This document shows, piece by piece, positions 45,907-53,519 of a stretch of DNA of 64,000 nt. Both the position numbers and the translations under genes were made by a program. Position 1 is the stretch's first letter, and every line of letters begins with the position of its first letter. The DNA lies in assembly GCF_000582685.1 (NCBI RefSeq), contig NZ_KK073768.1, positions 748,509 to 812,508 of the forward strand, in the 5' to 3' direction. The notes under the pieces were generated by a model that saw nothing but the letters and a program-made list of their open reading frames with translations, was not told the DNA's origin and ran no database searches. The stretch is from [Scytonema hofmanni] UTEX 2349 (GTDB lineage Bacteria > Cyanobacteriota > Cyanobacteriia > Cyanobacteriales > Nostocaceae).

Positions 45907-45935
45907 GCAGAGACGTTCCGTCGGAACGTCTCTAC
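45907..45935. repeat. GTAGAGACG-family palindrome after the symporter
   Basis: 25 perfect bases with arms AGAGACGTTCCG / CGGAACGTCTCT around a single T, followed by AC. It may also serve as a 3'-end hairpin for the symporter mRNA. Confidence 0.85.
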
Positions 45936-46062
45936 GATAAATTACGGATACCATACTAATATTCAGCGATCGCCAAAATTCAATCAACTAACGTAACTCA
46001 GTCAAATAATTTGTTTATTTGCTGTCTACGGATAATATGGATAAAGTCTTGAGTGTTAAATA

Positions 46063-46344
46063 ATGTCTCAGCAATATTCAATTGAACAAATTCGTGTCAA
46101 CATAAATAAAATTATTCAGGAAGTTGAACAAGGTCAACCAATCGAAATTACTCAGGAAGGTAAACAGATTGCTGTCATCATTTCCACAGCAGAATACGAA
46201 AGGCTAAAAAATAAAACATTAAGCTTTTGGGAATCCATAGAACGATTTCGAGAGGAATATAATATCGAGGAAGCAGAGATTAACCCTGATGAAATTTTTG
46301 CCGGGGTAAGGGATAAATCATCCGGACAGGAGGTAATTTTTTGA
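46063..46344 (+). CDS. Phd/YefM-type antitoxin
   Basis: 93 residues. MSQQYSIEQIRVNINKIIQEVEQGQPIEITQEGKQIAVIIS is the Phd/YefM DNA-binding fold, followed by EYERLKNK and an acidic toxin-binding tail. It normally neutralises a VapC-type RNase and represses its own operon. The stop codon overlaps the start of the toxin frame (TTGA), the usual coupled layout, but that toxin gene is broken (46341-46512), so the antitoxin is now without an intact partner here. Confidence 0.88.
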   Translation: MSQQYSIEQIRVNINKIIQEVEQGQPIEITQEGKQIAVIISTAEYERLKNKTLSFWESIERFREEYNIEEAEINPDEIFAGVRDKSSGQEVIF

Positions 46345-46512
46345 CCAAAATACGTTTCCTCCTAGATACAAATATTCTCTCAGAACCGTTGCGTCCCCGC
46401 TGGACAAATTGCGGCGATCGCTCAGGTTAACAATCTGATTTTGGTAACGAATAACACTGTTAATTATACGGATTTTCAAAACCTAAAAATAGAAAACTGG
46501 TTAGTACTGTGA
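46341..46512 (+). pseudogene. vapC toxin remnant with internal deletion
   Basis: Frame 1 from TTG 46341 (ribosome site AGGAGG) gives LTKIRFLLDTNILSEPLRP, the PIN-domain start with its first acidic residue, and then stops at TAA after 10 unrelated residues. From about 46397 another frame gives AGQIAAIAQVNNLILVTNNTVNYTDFQNLKIENWLVL and a stop at 46510, which is the C-terminal end of a PIN toxin. About 70 middle residues, including catalytic acids, are missing and the frame is shifted. Confidence 0.85.
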
Positions 46513-46624
46513 CCTGTTACTGTATATCTAAGCAACACCGAAACCTGTTTGGACTTAGTACAGCGATCGCATTAATACGAGCGCGTTTTTAAACCCCACA
46601 TAAGAGCGAAAAATCAGGGAATGT

Positions 46625-46648
46625 AGAGACGTTACATGTAACGTCTCT
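46625..46648. repeat. perfect 24-bp GTAGAGACG-family palindrome
   Basis: Arms AGAGACGTTACA / TGTAACGTCTCT: same outer arms as the family but with the core pair changed to TTACATGTAA. Confidence 0.85.
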
Positions 46649-46699
46649 TGGCTTTGTGCTAACGCATCATCAGCATAGCGATCGATGTCTAGTAGCTAT

Positions 46700-46879
46700 T
46701 TAATGCTGTTGCGGTCCTTTAGCATCACATTCTTTAGCCCAACACCTTTTAAGAAGATCAATTCGCCAGACGCTGGCAAAGCGATGAGGATTTAATACCA
46801 ACTTACTATTATCGCTAAATAGGGGCTGGTTGAGATATTGCCAGAGGGGAAATTTAATCTTGCTGCGTTTAGGAGTCAT
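46700..46879 (-). CDS. conserved-looking 59-residue basic protein, unknown
   Basis: Starts MTPKRSKIKFPLWQYLNQPL and ends AKECDAKGPQQH. The sequence has ordinary protein composition, with several Trp and a Cys pair (CWAKEC), is free of repeats and basic, and has no membrane segment or signal. No ribosome site is visible before the ATG. It sits alone between the broken toxin locus and the flavodiiron genes. I do not recognise a named family. Confidence 0.55.
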   Translation of the reverse strand: MTPKRSKIKFPLWQYLNQPLFSDNSKLVLNPHRFASVWRIDLLKRCWAKECDAKGPQQH

Positions 46880-47272
46880 AAGAAAGGTAAAATATTATAA
46901 AACCGTTGTGGTAGTAGTTGGCATTTACTATAAAAGATGCTGACTACCAAGATTCTAGTCAAACATTACACATTATCTATTCAATTGTCTTTGTGGCAAT
47001 TGCGGAATTTTCTCACACCAATTTAAATATTTGATAGTTTCTGGCTGAGAATATATATAAGAATGATGGCAGTATATTGAATAAATAAGGTAGATTATTA
47101 GACTTACCTAATTCTGTGCAAGCAAAAGCAGCGCTGATTGTATTGATATCGCCAGGGCAAAGCATTATTGTGGTTTTCAATTGGGTGGAATACATCAAAG
47201 AATTAAGTAATTACAGACAAACATATACAAATACTGATAAGCTGATGCTTCATCCGGATAAGAGCCGATACA

Positions 47273-47305
47273 ATAAAACGCCTTGGCTAAACAATAGCCA
47301 AGGCG
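47273..47305 (-). terminator. intrinsic terminator of the flv3-flv1 operon
   Basis: Perfect 11-bp stem CGCCTTGGCTA / TAGCCAAGGCG with a 5-base loop, followed on the minus strand by TTTTATT. It lies about 95 bp after the flv1 stop. Confidence 0.7.
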
Positions 47306-47313
47306 GTAAGTTC

Positions 47314-47367
47314 GTAGTGAGGACTTCAGTCCTCATCTGATCGGATAAGGACTGAAGTCCTTACTAC
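47314..47367. repeat. family-B palindrome
   Basis: Arms GTAGTGAGGACTTCAGTCCT and, inverted, GTAGTAAGGACTTCAGTCCT, each itself palindromic inside (GGACTTCAGTCC). Same family as 7142-7196 and 12325-12378. Confidence 0.85.
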
Positions 47368-47397
47368 GAAGATATTTTTTAAACGGACATGGTGTAA

Positions 47398-49110
47398 TTA
47401 GTAATGATTACCCGATTTGCGATGGTGGACGGCAGTCACAGCATCAGGTTTGAGTAATTTTCCGTTGTCAACGGTGGCATAGACAACCCAGTGATCGCCA
47501 CATTCCATGCGTTGGTTGACAGAACACTCAAGATATGCTGAAGCTTCAGTGAGGACTAAACAGCCATTTTCGGCAATTTCTGTAGAGAAGCCGGAAAATC
47601 GCTCTTCACCTGGGGCAAAAGATTTGCGGAAGTGCTTGACAAAATCTTGTTGATTGCCTTCAGCTAAGATGTTCAGGGCAAATTTACCCCCAGAATACAT
47701 CAAAGATTCGATCGCTCGATCTTTAGCAATACCAACGGTGATTCCAGGTGGGTTGAAGGTTGCTTGGGAAACCCAAGCACCTAACATCGCTGTGGAGACT
47801 TCTCCTTGCTTTGCCGTCAGAACGCACAGCGAACCAACGATTCGACCAACGGCTTGTTCCACAGGAGTTACAGCTTGTTGTGGCAAACGCAATTTTTTCG
47901 CCTTTTTCAAAGTTTGGGCAAAATCTGTACCGGTTTCTTCACACTGCTTGAGAATGACATCCGAGGGTTTGAACTTGACGCGCATCGTTTCAAACCCAAA
48001 CCGATATCCAGCATCGCGGAGTTTGCCTTCTATTAAATCAAATGCTTCGCCACTCCAGCCATAGGAACCAAAGACACCGGCGAGTTTGGTGTTATCACCT
48101 ACACCGAGGACAAGACCTAAAGCTGTTTGCACTGGGGTGGGTGCATGTCCACCAAGGGTAGGAGAACCGATAATAAAACCATCTGCCTTTTCCACAGCAG
48201 CGCGAATTTCATCAGGTTCGGCAAATTCGCAGTTAATTGATTGTACCGCGACACCACCTTTAGTTAATCCGAGAGCGATCGCTTGGGCTAAAGTTGCTGT
48301 ATTGCCATAAGCTGAAGCATACAATAAAGCAACTGTTATCTCCCGATTCGTTTGCGAATGACTCCATTCTTCATAAGAATGGATCAACTCCACAACACCG
48401 TAACGTACCAAAGGTCCGTGACCGGTGGCAATCATTCTCACTTGCAGTTCTGATAGTTTCTCCAAAACTGCTTGTACGTGAGTTGCATGAGGCGCCATCA
48501 AACAGTCATAATAATACCGCTGATCTTCTTTTAAAGCTTCGCGGTTTTCATCAAAAACTTGCTCCCCACAGATATGAGTTGCAAATAACTTATCTGTGTA
48601 GAGAATTTGCGTTTGTTGGTCGTAGGTACAAAGACCGGCGGGCCATCTGGGACTCGGTGTAGGAACAAATTTTAAAACATGACCCTTACCTAAATCTAAA
48701 GTTTCTTTCCCGCGCATAACGATGATTTTTAAATCTCGGTCTGGGAAAGTAGTACGCAAATCTCCAGCTGCTGGTAACGAACAGACAAAGGTGATTTGCG
48801 GTGCAAGTTCTAGGAGCGCTTTGAAGGTGGCGATCCGGTTAGGACTAAAGTGACCTAAAATGACATAATCCAACTTTTTAAAGTCGAAAGAATGCTGCAA
48901 TCCTTCCAGAAAAATGTCAGTGAAGGTTTCTGCCGGTGGATCGATAAGTGCAGTTTTATCACCTTCAATTAAATAGCAATTGGAAGTTGTACCTCTTTCC
49001 AATGCATATTCAATTTCAAACCGCAGACGCGACCAGCTACGCGCTCTCATTACTGTAGTATTTGTGGCGATCGGTAAAACCTGAACGTCACGGGGTTTGG
49101 AATCGCTCAT
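47398..49110 (-). CDS. flv1: flavodiiron protein Flv1-type (iron ligands lost)
   Basis: 570 residues from ATG 49110 (MSDSKPRDVQVLPIA). A frame extending to 49170 is repeat-coded and rejected. Order: metallo-beta-lactamase-like domain, flavodoxin domain (VALLYASAYGNTATLAQAIALGL) and C-terminal flavin reductase domain (LCVLTAKQGEVSTAMLGAWVSQATF), the cyanobacterial three-domain form. The diiron-site H-x-E-x-D-H is changed to HFSPNR, typical of Flv1/Flv2, which act with Flv3/Flv4. The Flv1/Flv3 pair reduces O2 to water with photosynthetic electrons. Transcribed after flv3. Confidence 0.88.
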   Translation of the reverse strand: MSDSKPRDVQVLPIATNTTVMRARSWSRLRFEIEYALERGTTSNCYLIEGDKTALIDPPAETFTDIFLEGLQHSFDFKKLDYVILGHFSPNRIATFKALLELAPQITFVCSLPAAGDLRTTFPDRDLKIIVMRGKETLDLGKGHVLKFVPTPSPRWPAGLCTYDQQTQILYTDKLFATHICGEQVFDENREALKEDQRYYYDCLMAPHATHVQAVLEKLSELQVRMIATGHGPLVRYGVVELIHSYEEWSHSQTNREITVALLYASAYGNTATLAQAIALGLTKGGVAVQSINCEFAEPDEIRAAVEKADGFIIGSPTLGGHAPTPVQTALGLVLGVGDNTKLAGVFGSYGWSGEAFDLIEGKLRDAGYRFGFETMRVKFKPSDVILKQCEETGTDFAQTLKKAKKLRLPQQAVTPVEQAVGRIVGSLCVLTAKQGEVSTAMLGAWVSQATFNPPGITVGIAKDRAIESLMYSGGKFALNILAEGNQQDFVKHFRKSFAPGEERFSGFSTEIAENGCLVLTEASAYLECSVNQRMECGDHWVVYATVDNGKLLKPDAVTAVHHRKSGNHY

Positions 49111-49139
49111 AGGTGTGGAGTGAAGGGTGAGATAGCTTG

Positions 49140-49312
49140 AAATGGGCAATGGGCAATGGGCATTGGGCAATGGGCATTTTGAAGAGGGGAAAAGGGGAAA
49201 GGGAAAAGGGAAAAGGGGAAAGGGGAAAGAATTATTACCAATGCCCCATGCCCAATGCCCAATGCCCCATGCCCAATGCCCAATGCCCCATGCCCCATTC
49301 CCGATTTAGTAG
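49140..49312. repeat. composite heptad element in the flv3-flv1 spacer
   Basis: GGGCAATG repeats, then TTTTGAAGAGGGG and GGGGAAA-type repeats, then GAATTATTACC and CAATGCCC/CATGCCC repeats. The outer parts can pair. The same arrangement occurs inverted at 53365-53513. Confidence 0.9.
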
Positions 49313-51021
49313 TAATTACCTACTTTGCGGTGACGAACTGCGGTGAGTCCATCTTTGGAAACACGACCTTCTTGGACGGTGCAATAAAGAATCCAGTGGT
49401 CGCTGCATTCCATGCTGTCGGTGACTTCACATTCCATGTATGCTAAGGCATCTGCGAGAATGGGAGAGCCGTTTTTCGCATTTTGGGTTTTAATGCCAGC
49501 AAATCGGTCAGCACCAGGAGGTAGACGCTTGAGGAAGTGCTTTTTCAGTTCTTGATAATTTCCTTCTTCTAAGGCATTGAGGACGAAGCGATCGCCTATT
49601 TGCAATAATGATTCCATTGCTCTATCTTTGGCAACGGCAATTGTAAATCCTAATGGTTGCAAACTCGCTTGCGCTACCCAAGATGCCAGCATTGCACTGC
49701 TGACATCACCTTTTTTAGCGGTGAGAATATACAATCCGCTGCTAATGCGTCCGAGGGCTTTTTCCATGTTGACATCAAGAGATTTAATCTGCTTGATGTT
49801 GCGTTCCCGCATCAACAATTGTCCCAAGTCTGTACCCGCTTCTTCACACAATTGGTAGGTAGCTGCGGTGGGTTCACCTTTAATCCGAATTGCGGGGAAG
49901 GCTTCTTTAACACTCAAATCGATGAATTTTCTGCGGAGGGTGTCAATCGGTTCGTCATCCCCACCGTAAGATTCAAATAAGCCGACTTTTTGCTTGTTGT
50001 TGGCGACAACTAAAAGCGAATTAATTGCCGCTTGAGCTGCAACGGCTGCGGTTGGCGGCATTCCGATAATTATACCAGCTGCCCTACCTGCCAATTCTTG
50101 AATTTCTTGGATTTCCGCACTGGTTAAGTCCATCATTTCGACGGCTACCCCAGTTTTTTGGATTCCTTCATTAATCGACATGGCGAGGCGATCGCTGTAG
50201 CCGTAGTCTGAAACGTAAAATAAAGCTACGGTTGTTTGCGCTTCTGCTTGGATTTGGCTCCAACTATGGTAGCGTTCTGTGAGAAAATCAAGGTTGTGGT
50301 GCAGTAAGGGTCCGTGACCGTTGGCGATGATGTTGATTTTGCCAAGTTCGCCCATTCTCTTCATTGCATTTAACAAAGAGCGAGCGTTGGGACCCATCAA
50401 GCAATCGTAGTAAAATCGAAAGTCAGCTTCTATTGCTTCTAAGTCTTCGTCAAAGGTACGCTCGTCGCAAAAGTGCATCCCAAAAGCATCACAGGTGAAG
50501 AGAGTTTGGGTTTTGCGATCAAAGCTAAATATTGTGTCGGGCCAGTGCAAGTTAGGCGCACTCACGAATTCTATGACGTGTCCCTTGCCTAAGTCAATGC
50601 GATCGCCACTTTTCACAATTCGCTTGGAAAATGGCTCGTGTACTAAGCCTTCCAGAAATTGTAGGGCAATTTTTGAACCCAAGACGGTTGCTCTGGGCGC
50701 TAATTGCAAAACTTCTTCCACCAAGCCGCTGTGGTCTGGCTCTGTGTGGCTGATTATGATATAATCAATAGCCTTGGGGTTGATTATACCTTTAAGCGTG
50801 TCTAAATACAGTTGCTCAAACTTCCGGTGGGAAGTATCAACTAATGCGGTTTGCTCACCGCGAATTAGATATGAGTTGTAGGTTGTACCGTTTTGCAAAC
50901 CGAATTCGATGTCGAAGCGATCGCGGTCCCAATCAAGAGAACGAATCGCTGTCGTATCCGGGGCAATTTCTACAGTTTGTATTGTTAGCCTTTTTTGGGC
51001 ATTCTCTGCGATCGCTACCAT
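49306..51021 (-). CDS. flv3: flavodiiron protein Flv3-type (complete diiron site)
   Basis: 571 residues with the same three domains as its neighbour. The diiron ligands are intact: SHTEPDHSG gives H-x-E-x-D-H, with further ligands in NLHWPD, CDAFGMH and NGHGPLLHH. It should form the catalytic member of an Flv1/Flv3 heterodimer that removes O2 as an electron sink. The adjacent flv3-flv1 order resembles the heterocyst-specific flv3B-flv1B pair of Anabaena, where Flv3B protects nitrogenase; placing it in that subgroup is inference from gene order only. A long AT-rich leader lies upstream. Confidence 0.9.
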   Translation of the reverse strand: MVAIAENAQKRLTIQTVEIAPDTTAIRSLDWDRDRFDIEFGLQNGTTYNSYLIRGEQTALVDTSHRKFEQLYLDTLKGIINPKAIDYIIISHTEPDHSGLVEEVLQLAPRATVLGSKIALQFLEGLVHEPFSKRIVKSGDRIDLGKGHVIEFVSAPNLHWPDTIFSFDRKTQTLFTCDAFGMHFCDERTFDEDLEAIEADFRFYYDCLMGPNARSLLNAMKRMGELGKINIIANGHGPLLHHNLDFLTERYHSWSQIQAEAQTTVALFYVSDYGYSDRLAMSINEGIQKTGVAVEMMDLTSAEIQEIQELAGRAAGIIIGMPPTAAVAAQAAINSLLVVANNKQKVGLFESYGGDDEPIDTLRRKFIDLSVKEAFPAIRIKGEPTAATYQLCEEAGTDLGQLLMRERNIKQIKSLDVNMEKALGRISSGLYILTAKKGDVSSAMLASWVAQASLQPLGFTIAVAKDRAMESLLQIGDRFVLNALEEGNYQELKKHFLKRLPPGADRFAGIKTQNAKNGSPILADALAYMECEVTDSMECSDHWILYCTVQEGRVSKDGLTAVRHRKVGNYY

Positions 51022-51677
51022 TATTCGTCTCCGAACGCAAATATCAGTATTTTTCTCTGTTTTTATTTTGCATGTAAATTTTTTTTAAAGTTGTAATAAA
51101 AAGCATAAATTATGTAATTCTAAAAGTAGCAAATATTGCTCTTTTTCAGCATACTTTTTTGACGATAATATTTTCATCACAAAAAGCATAAACTCCTGAT
51201 CGTCATTTTGTATCTAATATGCAAACTTATCTTCCATTTTTATCAACTGAAACATTGTGATAGAAGGCATATATAATAAAAATTCTTTTGTAATTTAGGA
51301 TTCAAAAGTTAAATCTAAATATTTACAAAAAACAGGGTGTGGGGTTGCAGGTTTCGGGTGTAGGGGTTTAAATAACAAATGCGCGTTCTGAGTTTAAAGC
51401 TCAGTTTAAAAAAAGATGTTTTTCGAGACGCAAAGCGCTCCTAAAAACAGTGTCCTTGTTACAATCCCACGTTTTAAAACGTGGGTTCCCCACACCCTAC
51501 CCCCCACACCCTACCCCCTTTGAATCCTAAATTGAATAATGGGCATTGAGACAAGGGGAGAAGAAAAAATTTCCAATGCCCAATGCCCAATGCCCAATGC
51601 CCAATGCCCAATGCCCAATGCCCAATGCCCAATGCCCAATGCCCAATGCCCAATGCCCAATGCCCAATTTTGAATAT
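51022..51677. other. 656-bp flv3 leader and repeat region
   Basis: The first 300 bp after flv3 are AT-rich and should hold its promoter; no GTA-N8-TAC site was seen. Then follow C-rich repeats (CACACCCTACCCC near 51488-51523, with a related inverted segment near 51335-51368) and a long CCCAATG array (51574-51666). No gene found. Confidence 0.55.
51574..51666. repeat. CCCAATG heptad array
   Basis: About 13 copies with a 7-bp period, preceded by GGGCATTG and a purine-rich segment (51540-51573), the same hairpin-type layout as the composite elements at 49140 and 53365. Confidence 0.9.
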
Positions 51678-52121
51678 TCAGAAAAAATGGCGACTTAAAT
51701 TATGTGAAAATGCCATCTGCATCAATGCACCCAAAACTAAACCTGTGAATGAAAAGATACTTGTAATTAAAAAGCTTTGCCGTTCTCCTAAACCAAATCT
51801 TTGAACGTCTATTTTTAATAATATGTTCGCCGAAATGATTACTAGGGTATCAAGAAATACTTTAAACCAGGCGAGCATCAGAAAGAACAAGAAAGCAGCT
51901 AAAATGGAAAAAGCTAAAGTTCTAGTATCCGATTTAAAAAAGAGAATAGAATAGTCTGCCATCTTCAACCACGGAGTTGTCAAGGCTGATAGCAAAAACA
52001 AGATAGCTATGACTGCTGTCAACCAAATATACCAAGGTGAATGTGCTTGGGATATCAACCAGCCCAAGCTAGCGTAGGCAAGCACTACTAACATTAGGGA
52101 AACCCAAGGAAAACTTTTCAT
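51678..52121 (-). CDS. four-helix membrane protein, unknown
   Basis: 147 residues with four predicted membrane segments (VSLMLVVLAYASLGWLI, WYIWLTAVIAILFLLSAL, TLAFSILAAFLFFLMLAWFKVFLDTLVII, SFLITSIFSFTGLVLGALM). No motif or family is recognised. It is leftward and convergent with nothing; the heptad array lies directly after its stop. Normal base composition and ORF length support it being real. Confidence 0.7.
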   Translation of the reverse strand: MKSFPWVSLMLVVLAYASLGWLISQAHSPWYIWLTAVIAILFLLSALTTPWLKMADYSILFFKSDTRTLAFSILAAFLFFLMLAWFKVFLDTLVIISANILLKIDVQRFGLGERQSFLITSIFSFTGLVLGALMQMAFSHNLSRHFF

Positions 52122-52445
52122 ACATTGACATCGGTTGATTTCCCATTACCATATCAAGCCATTATTCCACAACTATCTGTTCTGCTGCAAGCAAATGTTT
52201 TCAGCTAATTTACTTGACTTTTATGCCAGTTCATGAATCAAACATCAGTATCAGTAATGATTTAAACTATAACTTTAACAAATGATTGAGTTTTCCCTTC
52301 AATCAATAGGATTCTATGCTTTTTCAAAGAAAGACAAACAAGTTTAGAGAGAATTATCGCTCAAATTAGTAAAATATGTTCTTAAACATTTGTAAACTAT
52401 TAGCAGCGATCGTAGCCGCGTGTCACGTCTTGTTAAGGAATTCTC
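52122..52445. other. divergent intergenic region before cruF
   Basis: AT-rich, no repeats or genes seen. It should hold promoters for the four-helix protein and for cruF-cruG. Confidence 0.5.
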
Positions 52446-53351
52446 ATGAGACAACTTGTTATTGTTGAGCGCGTATGCCTCATCGGTCATATTTTATCCA
52501 AGATTTTTGGACTCGTTGGTATACTACTAGTCATACCTAATGCCGAAGTAATTCTGAATTTAGGCACTGTTGGAGAGACTGCGATGCAGTCAAGTATGGC
52601 TAACGGGGGTGTAGTTGATATTATATTAGGTACAGTAGCCGTCAGTATTTATGCGTATCGAGTTTTGGGATTGCGAAACTGGTTAGCATTCATGCTGCCA
52701 TCTGTGTTGATCTCTGTAGGAAGTGAACTGCTGGGAACTAGCACAGGCTTTCCATTTGGTGATTATAGCTACTTAAGTGGGTTGGGCTATAAAATAGCAG
52801 GTTTAGTACCGTTTACAATTCCTATATCCTGGTTTTATGTTGGTCTTTCGGCGTATTTAATCGCCAGAGCCGGTTTGCAAGTAGCCGAAAAACCAAGTTT
52901 AGGGCGTCACATTGCTGCTATAGCCTTAGGTGCTTTGTTATTTACCTGCTGGGACTTTGCTTTAGAGCCAGGTATGAGTCAAACCACTTTTCCGTTTTGG
53001 TATTGGGAAAAACCAGGAGCTTTCTTTGGGACACCTTACGGAAACTATGCAGGTTGGTTTGGTACAAGTGCTTTATTCATGACTGTAGCAGCACTGTTGT
53101 GGAGAAATGCGTCGATAAAATTAGAGCGATCGCAACTCAACGTTCCTTTAATCGTTTATATCAGCAATTTTGTCTTCGCTGCCGGACTCAGCTTAGGATC
53201 TGGGTTTGCGATTCCAGTTTTACTAGGCTTTTTTGCTGGTGTAATTCCAGCTGTAACTCTGTGGTGGAGAACTGCAAATACACCCCCACAACCAGCCATT
53301 GAAACAAAGGCAGAAATTCAAGTGGCTCCTGTCAAAGTTGCTTTGAAATAA
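52446..53351 (+). CDS. cruF: carotenoid 1',2'-hydratase CruF
   Basis: 301 residues, a polytopic membrane protein of the carotenoid-biosynthesis DUF422 family. LGTSTGFPFGDYSYLSGLGYKIAGLVPFTIPISWFYVGLSAYLIA and LEPGMSQTTFPFWYWEKPGAFFGTPYGNYAGWFGTS are characteristic. CruF hydrates the psi end of gamma-carotene-type intermediates, the step before glycosylation to myxol glycosides (myxoxanthophyll). AAGGA lies 8 bases before the ATG. The adjacent cruG gene supports the assignment. Confidence 0.92.
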   Translation: MRQLVIVERVCLIGHILSKIFGLVGILLVIPNAEVILNLGTVGETAMQSSMANGGVVDIILGTVAVSIYAYRVLGLRNWLAFMLPSVLISVGSELLGTSTGFPFGDYSYLSGLGYKIAGLVPFTIPISWFYVGLSAYLIARAGLQVAEKPSLGRHIAAIALGALLFTCWDFALEPGMSQTTFPFWYWEKPGAFFGTPYGNYAGWFGTSALFMTVAALLWRNASIKLERSQLNVPLIVYISNFVFAAGLSLGSGFAIPVLLGFFAGVIPAVTLWWRTANTPPQPAIETKAEIQVAPVKVALK

Positions 53352-53364
53352 GCATTTTCCGAAA

Positions 53365-53513
53365 AGTGGGGCATAGGGCATAGCGCATGAGGCATCGGGC
53401 ATGGGGCATTGGTAATAATTCTTTCCCCTTTCCCCTTTTCCCTTTCCCCTTTTCCCCTCTTCAAAAAGCCCATTGCCCCATTACCCAATGCCCATTGCCC
53501 ATTCTTGAATGAG
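53365..53513. repeat. composite heptad element in the cruF-cruG spacer
   Basis: Inverted relative to the element at 49140-49312. It shares with it the core GAAGAGGGGAAAAGGGG (reverse complement here) and the GAATTATTACCAATGCCCC end. It fills the 168-bp gap and supplies the apparent N-terminal codons of a longer cruG frame. Confidence 0.9.
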
Positions 53514-53519
53514 AGAATT

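Larger units (their letters stand above)
46880..47397. other. intergenic region downstream of flv1
   Basis: No supported gene: frames at 47013 and 47116 run through repeats. It contains a short dispersed repeat (47179-47207, near-identical to one at 60553-60581), a strong terminator-like hairpin (47273-47305), a family-B palindrome (47314-47367) and the TTTAAACGGACATGG end shared with the composite element at 20791-20891. Confidence 0.6.

Noticed and set aside
47398..51021. Flavodiiron pair considered as Flv2/Flv4
   Set aside because: The Sll0218-type membrane protein gene that usually lies between flv4 and flv2 is absent, and the order and adjacency fit Flv3/Flv1 better. This is not decisive without a phylogeny.
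51022..51300. NtcA-type site (GTA-N8-TAC) searched for upstream of flv3
   Set aside because: No matching spacing was found by eye in the AT-rich leader.
51583..51804. 73-codon frame starting with MPNAQCP repeats
   Set aside because: Its first half is the heptad array and its second half is antisense to the four-helix membrane protein gene.
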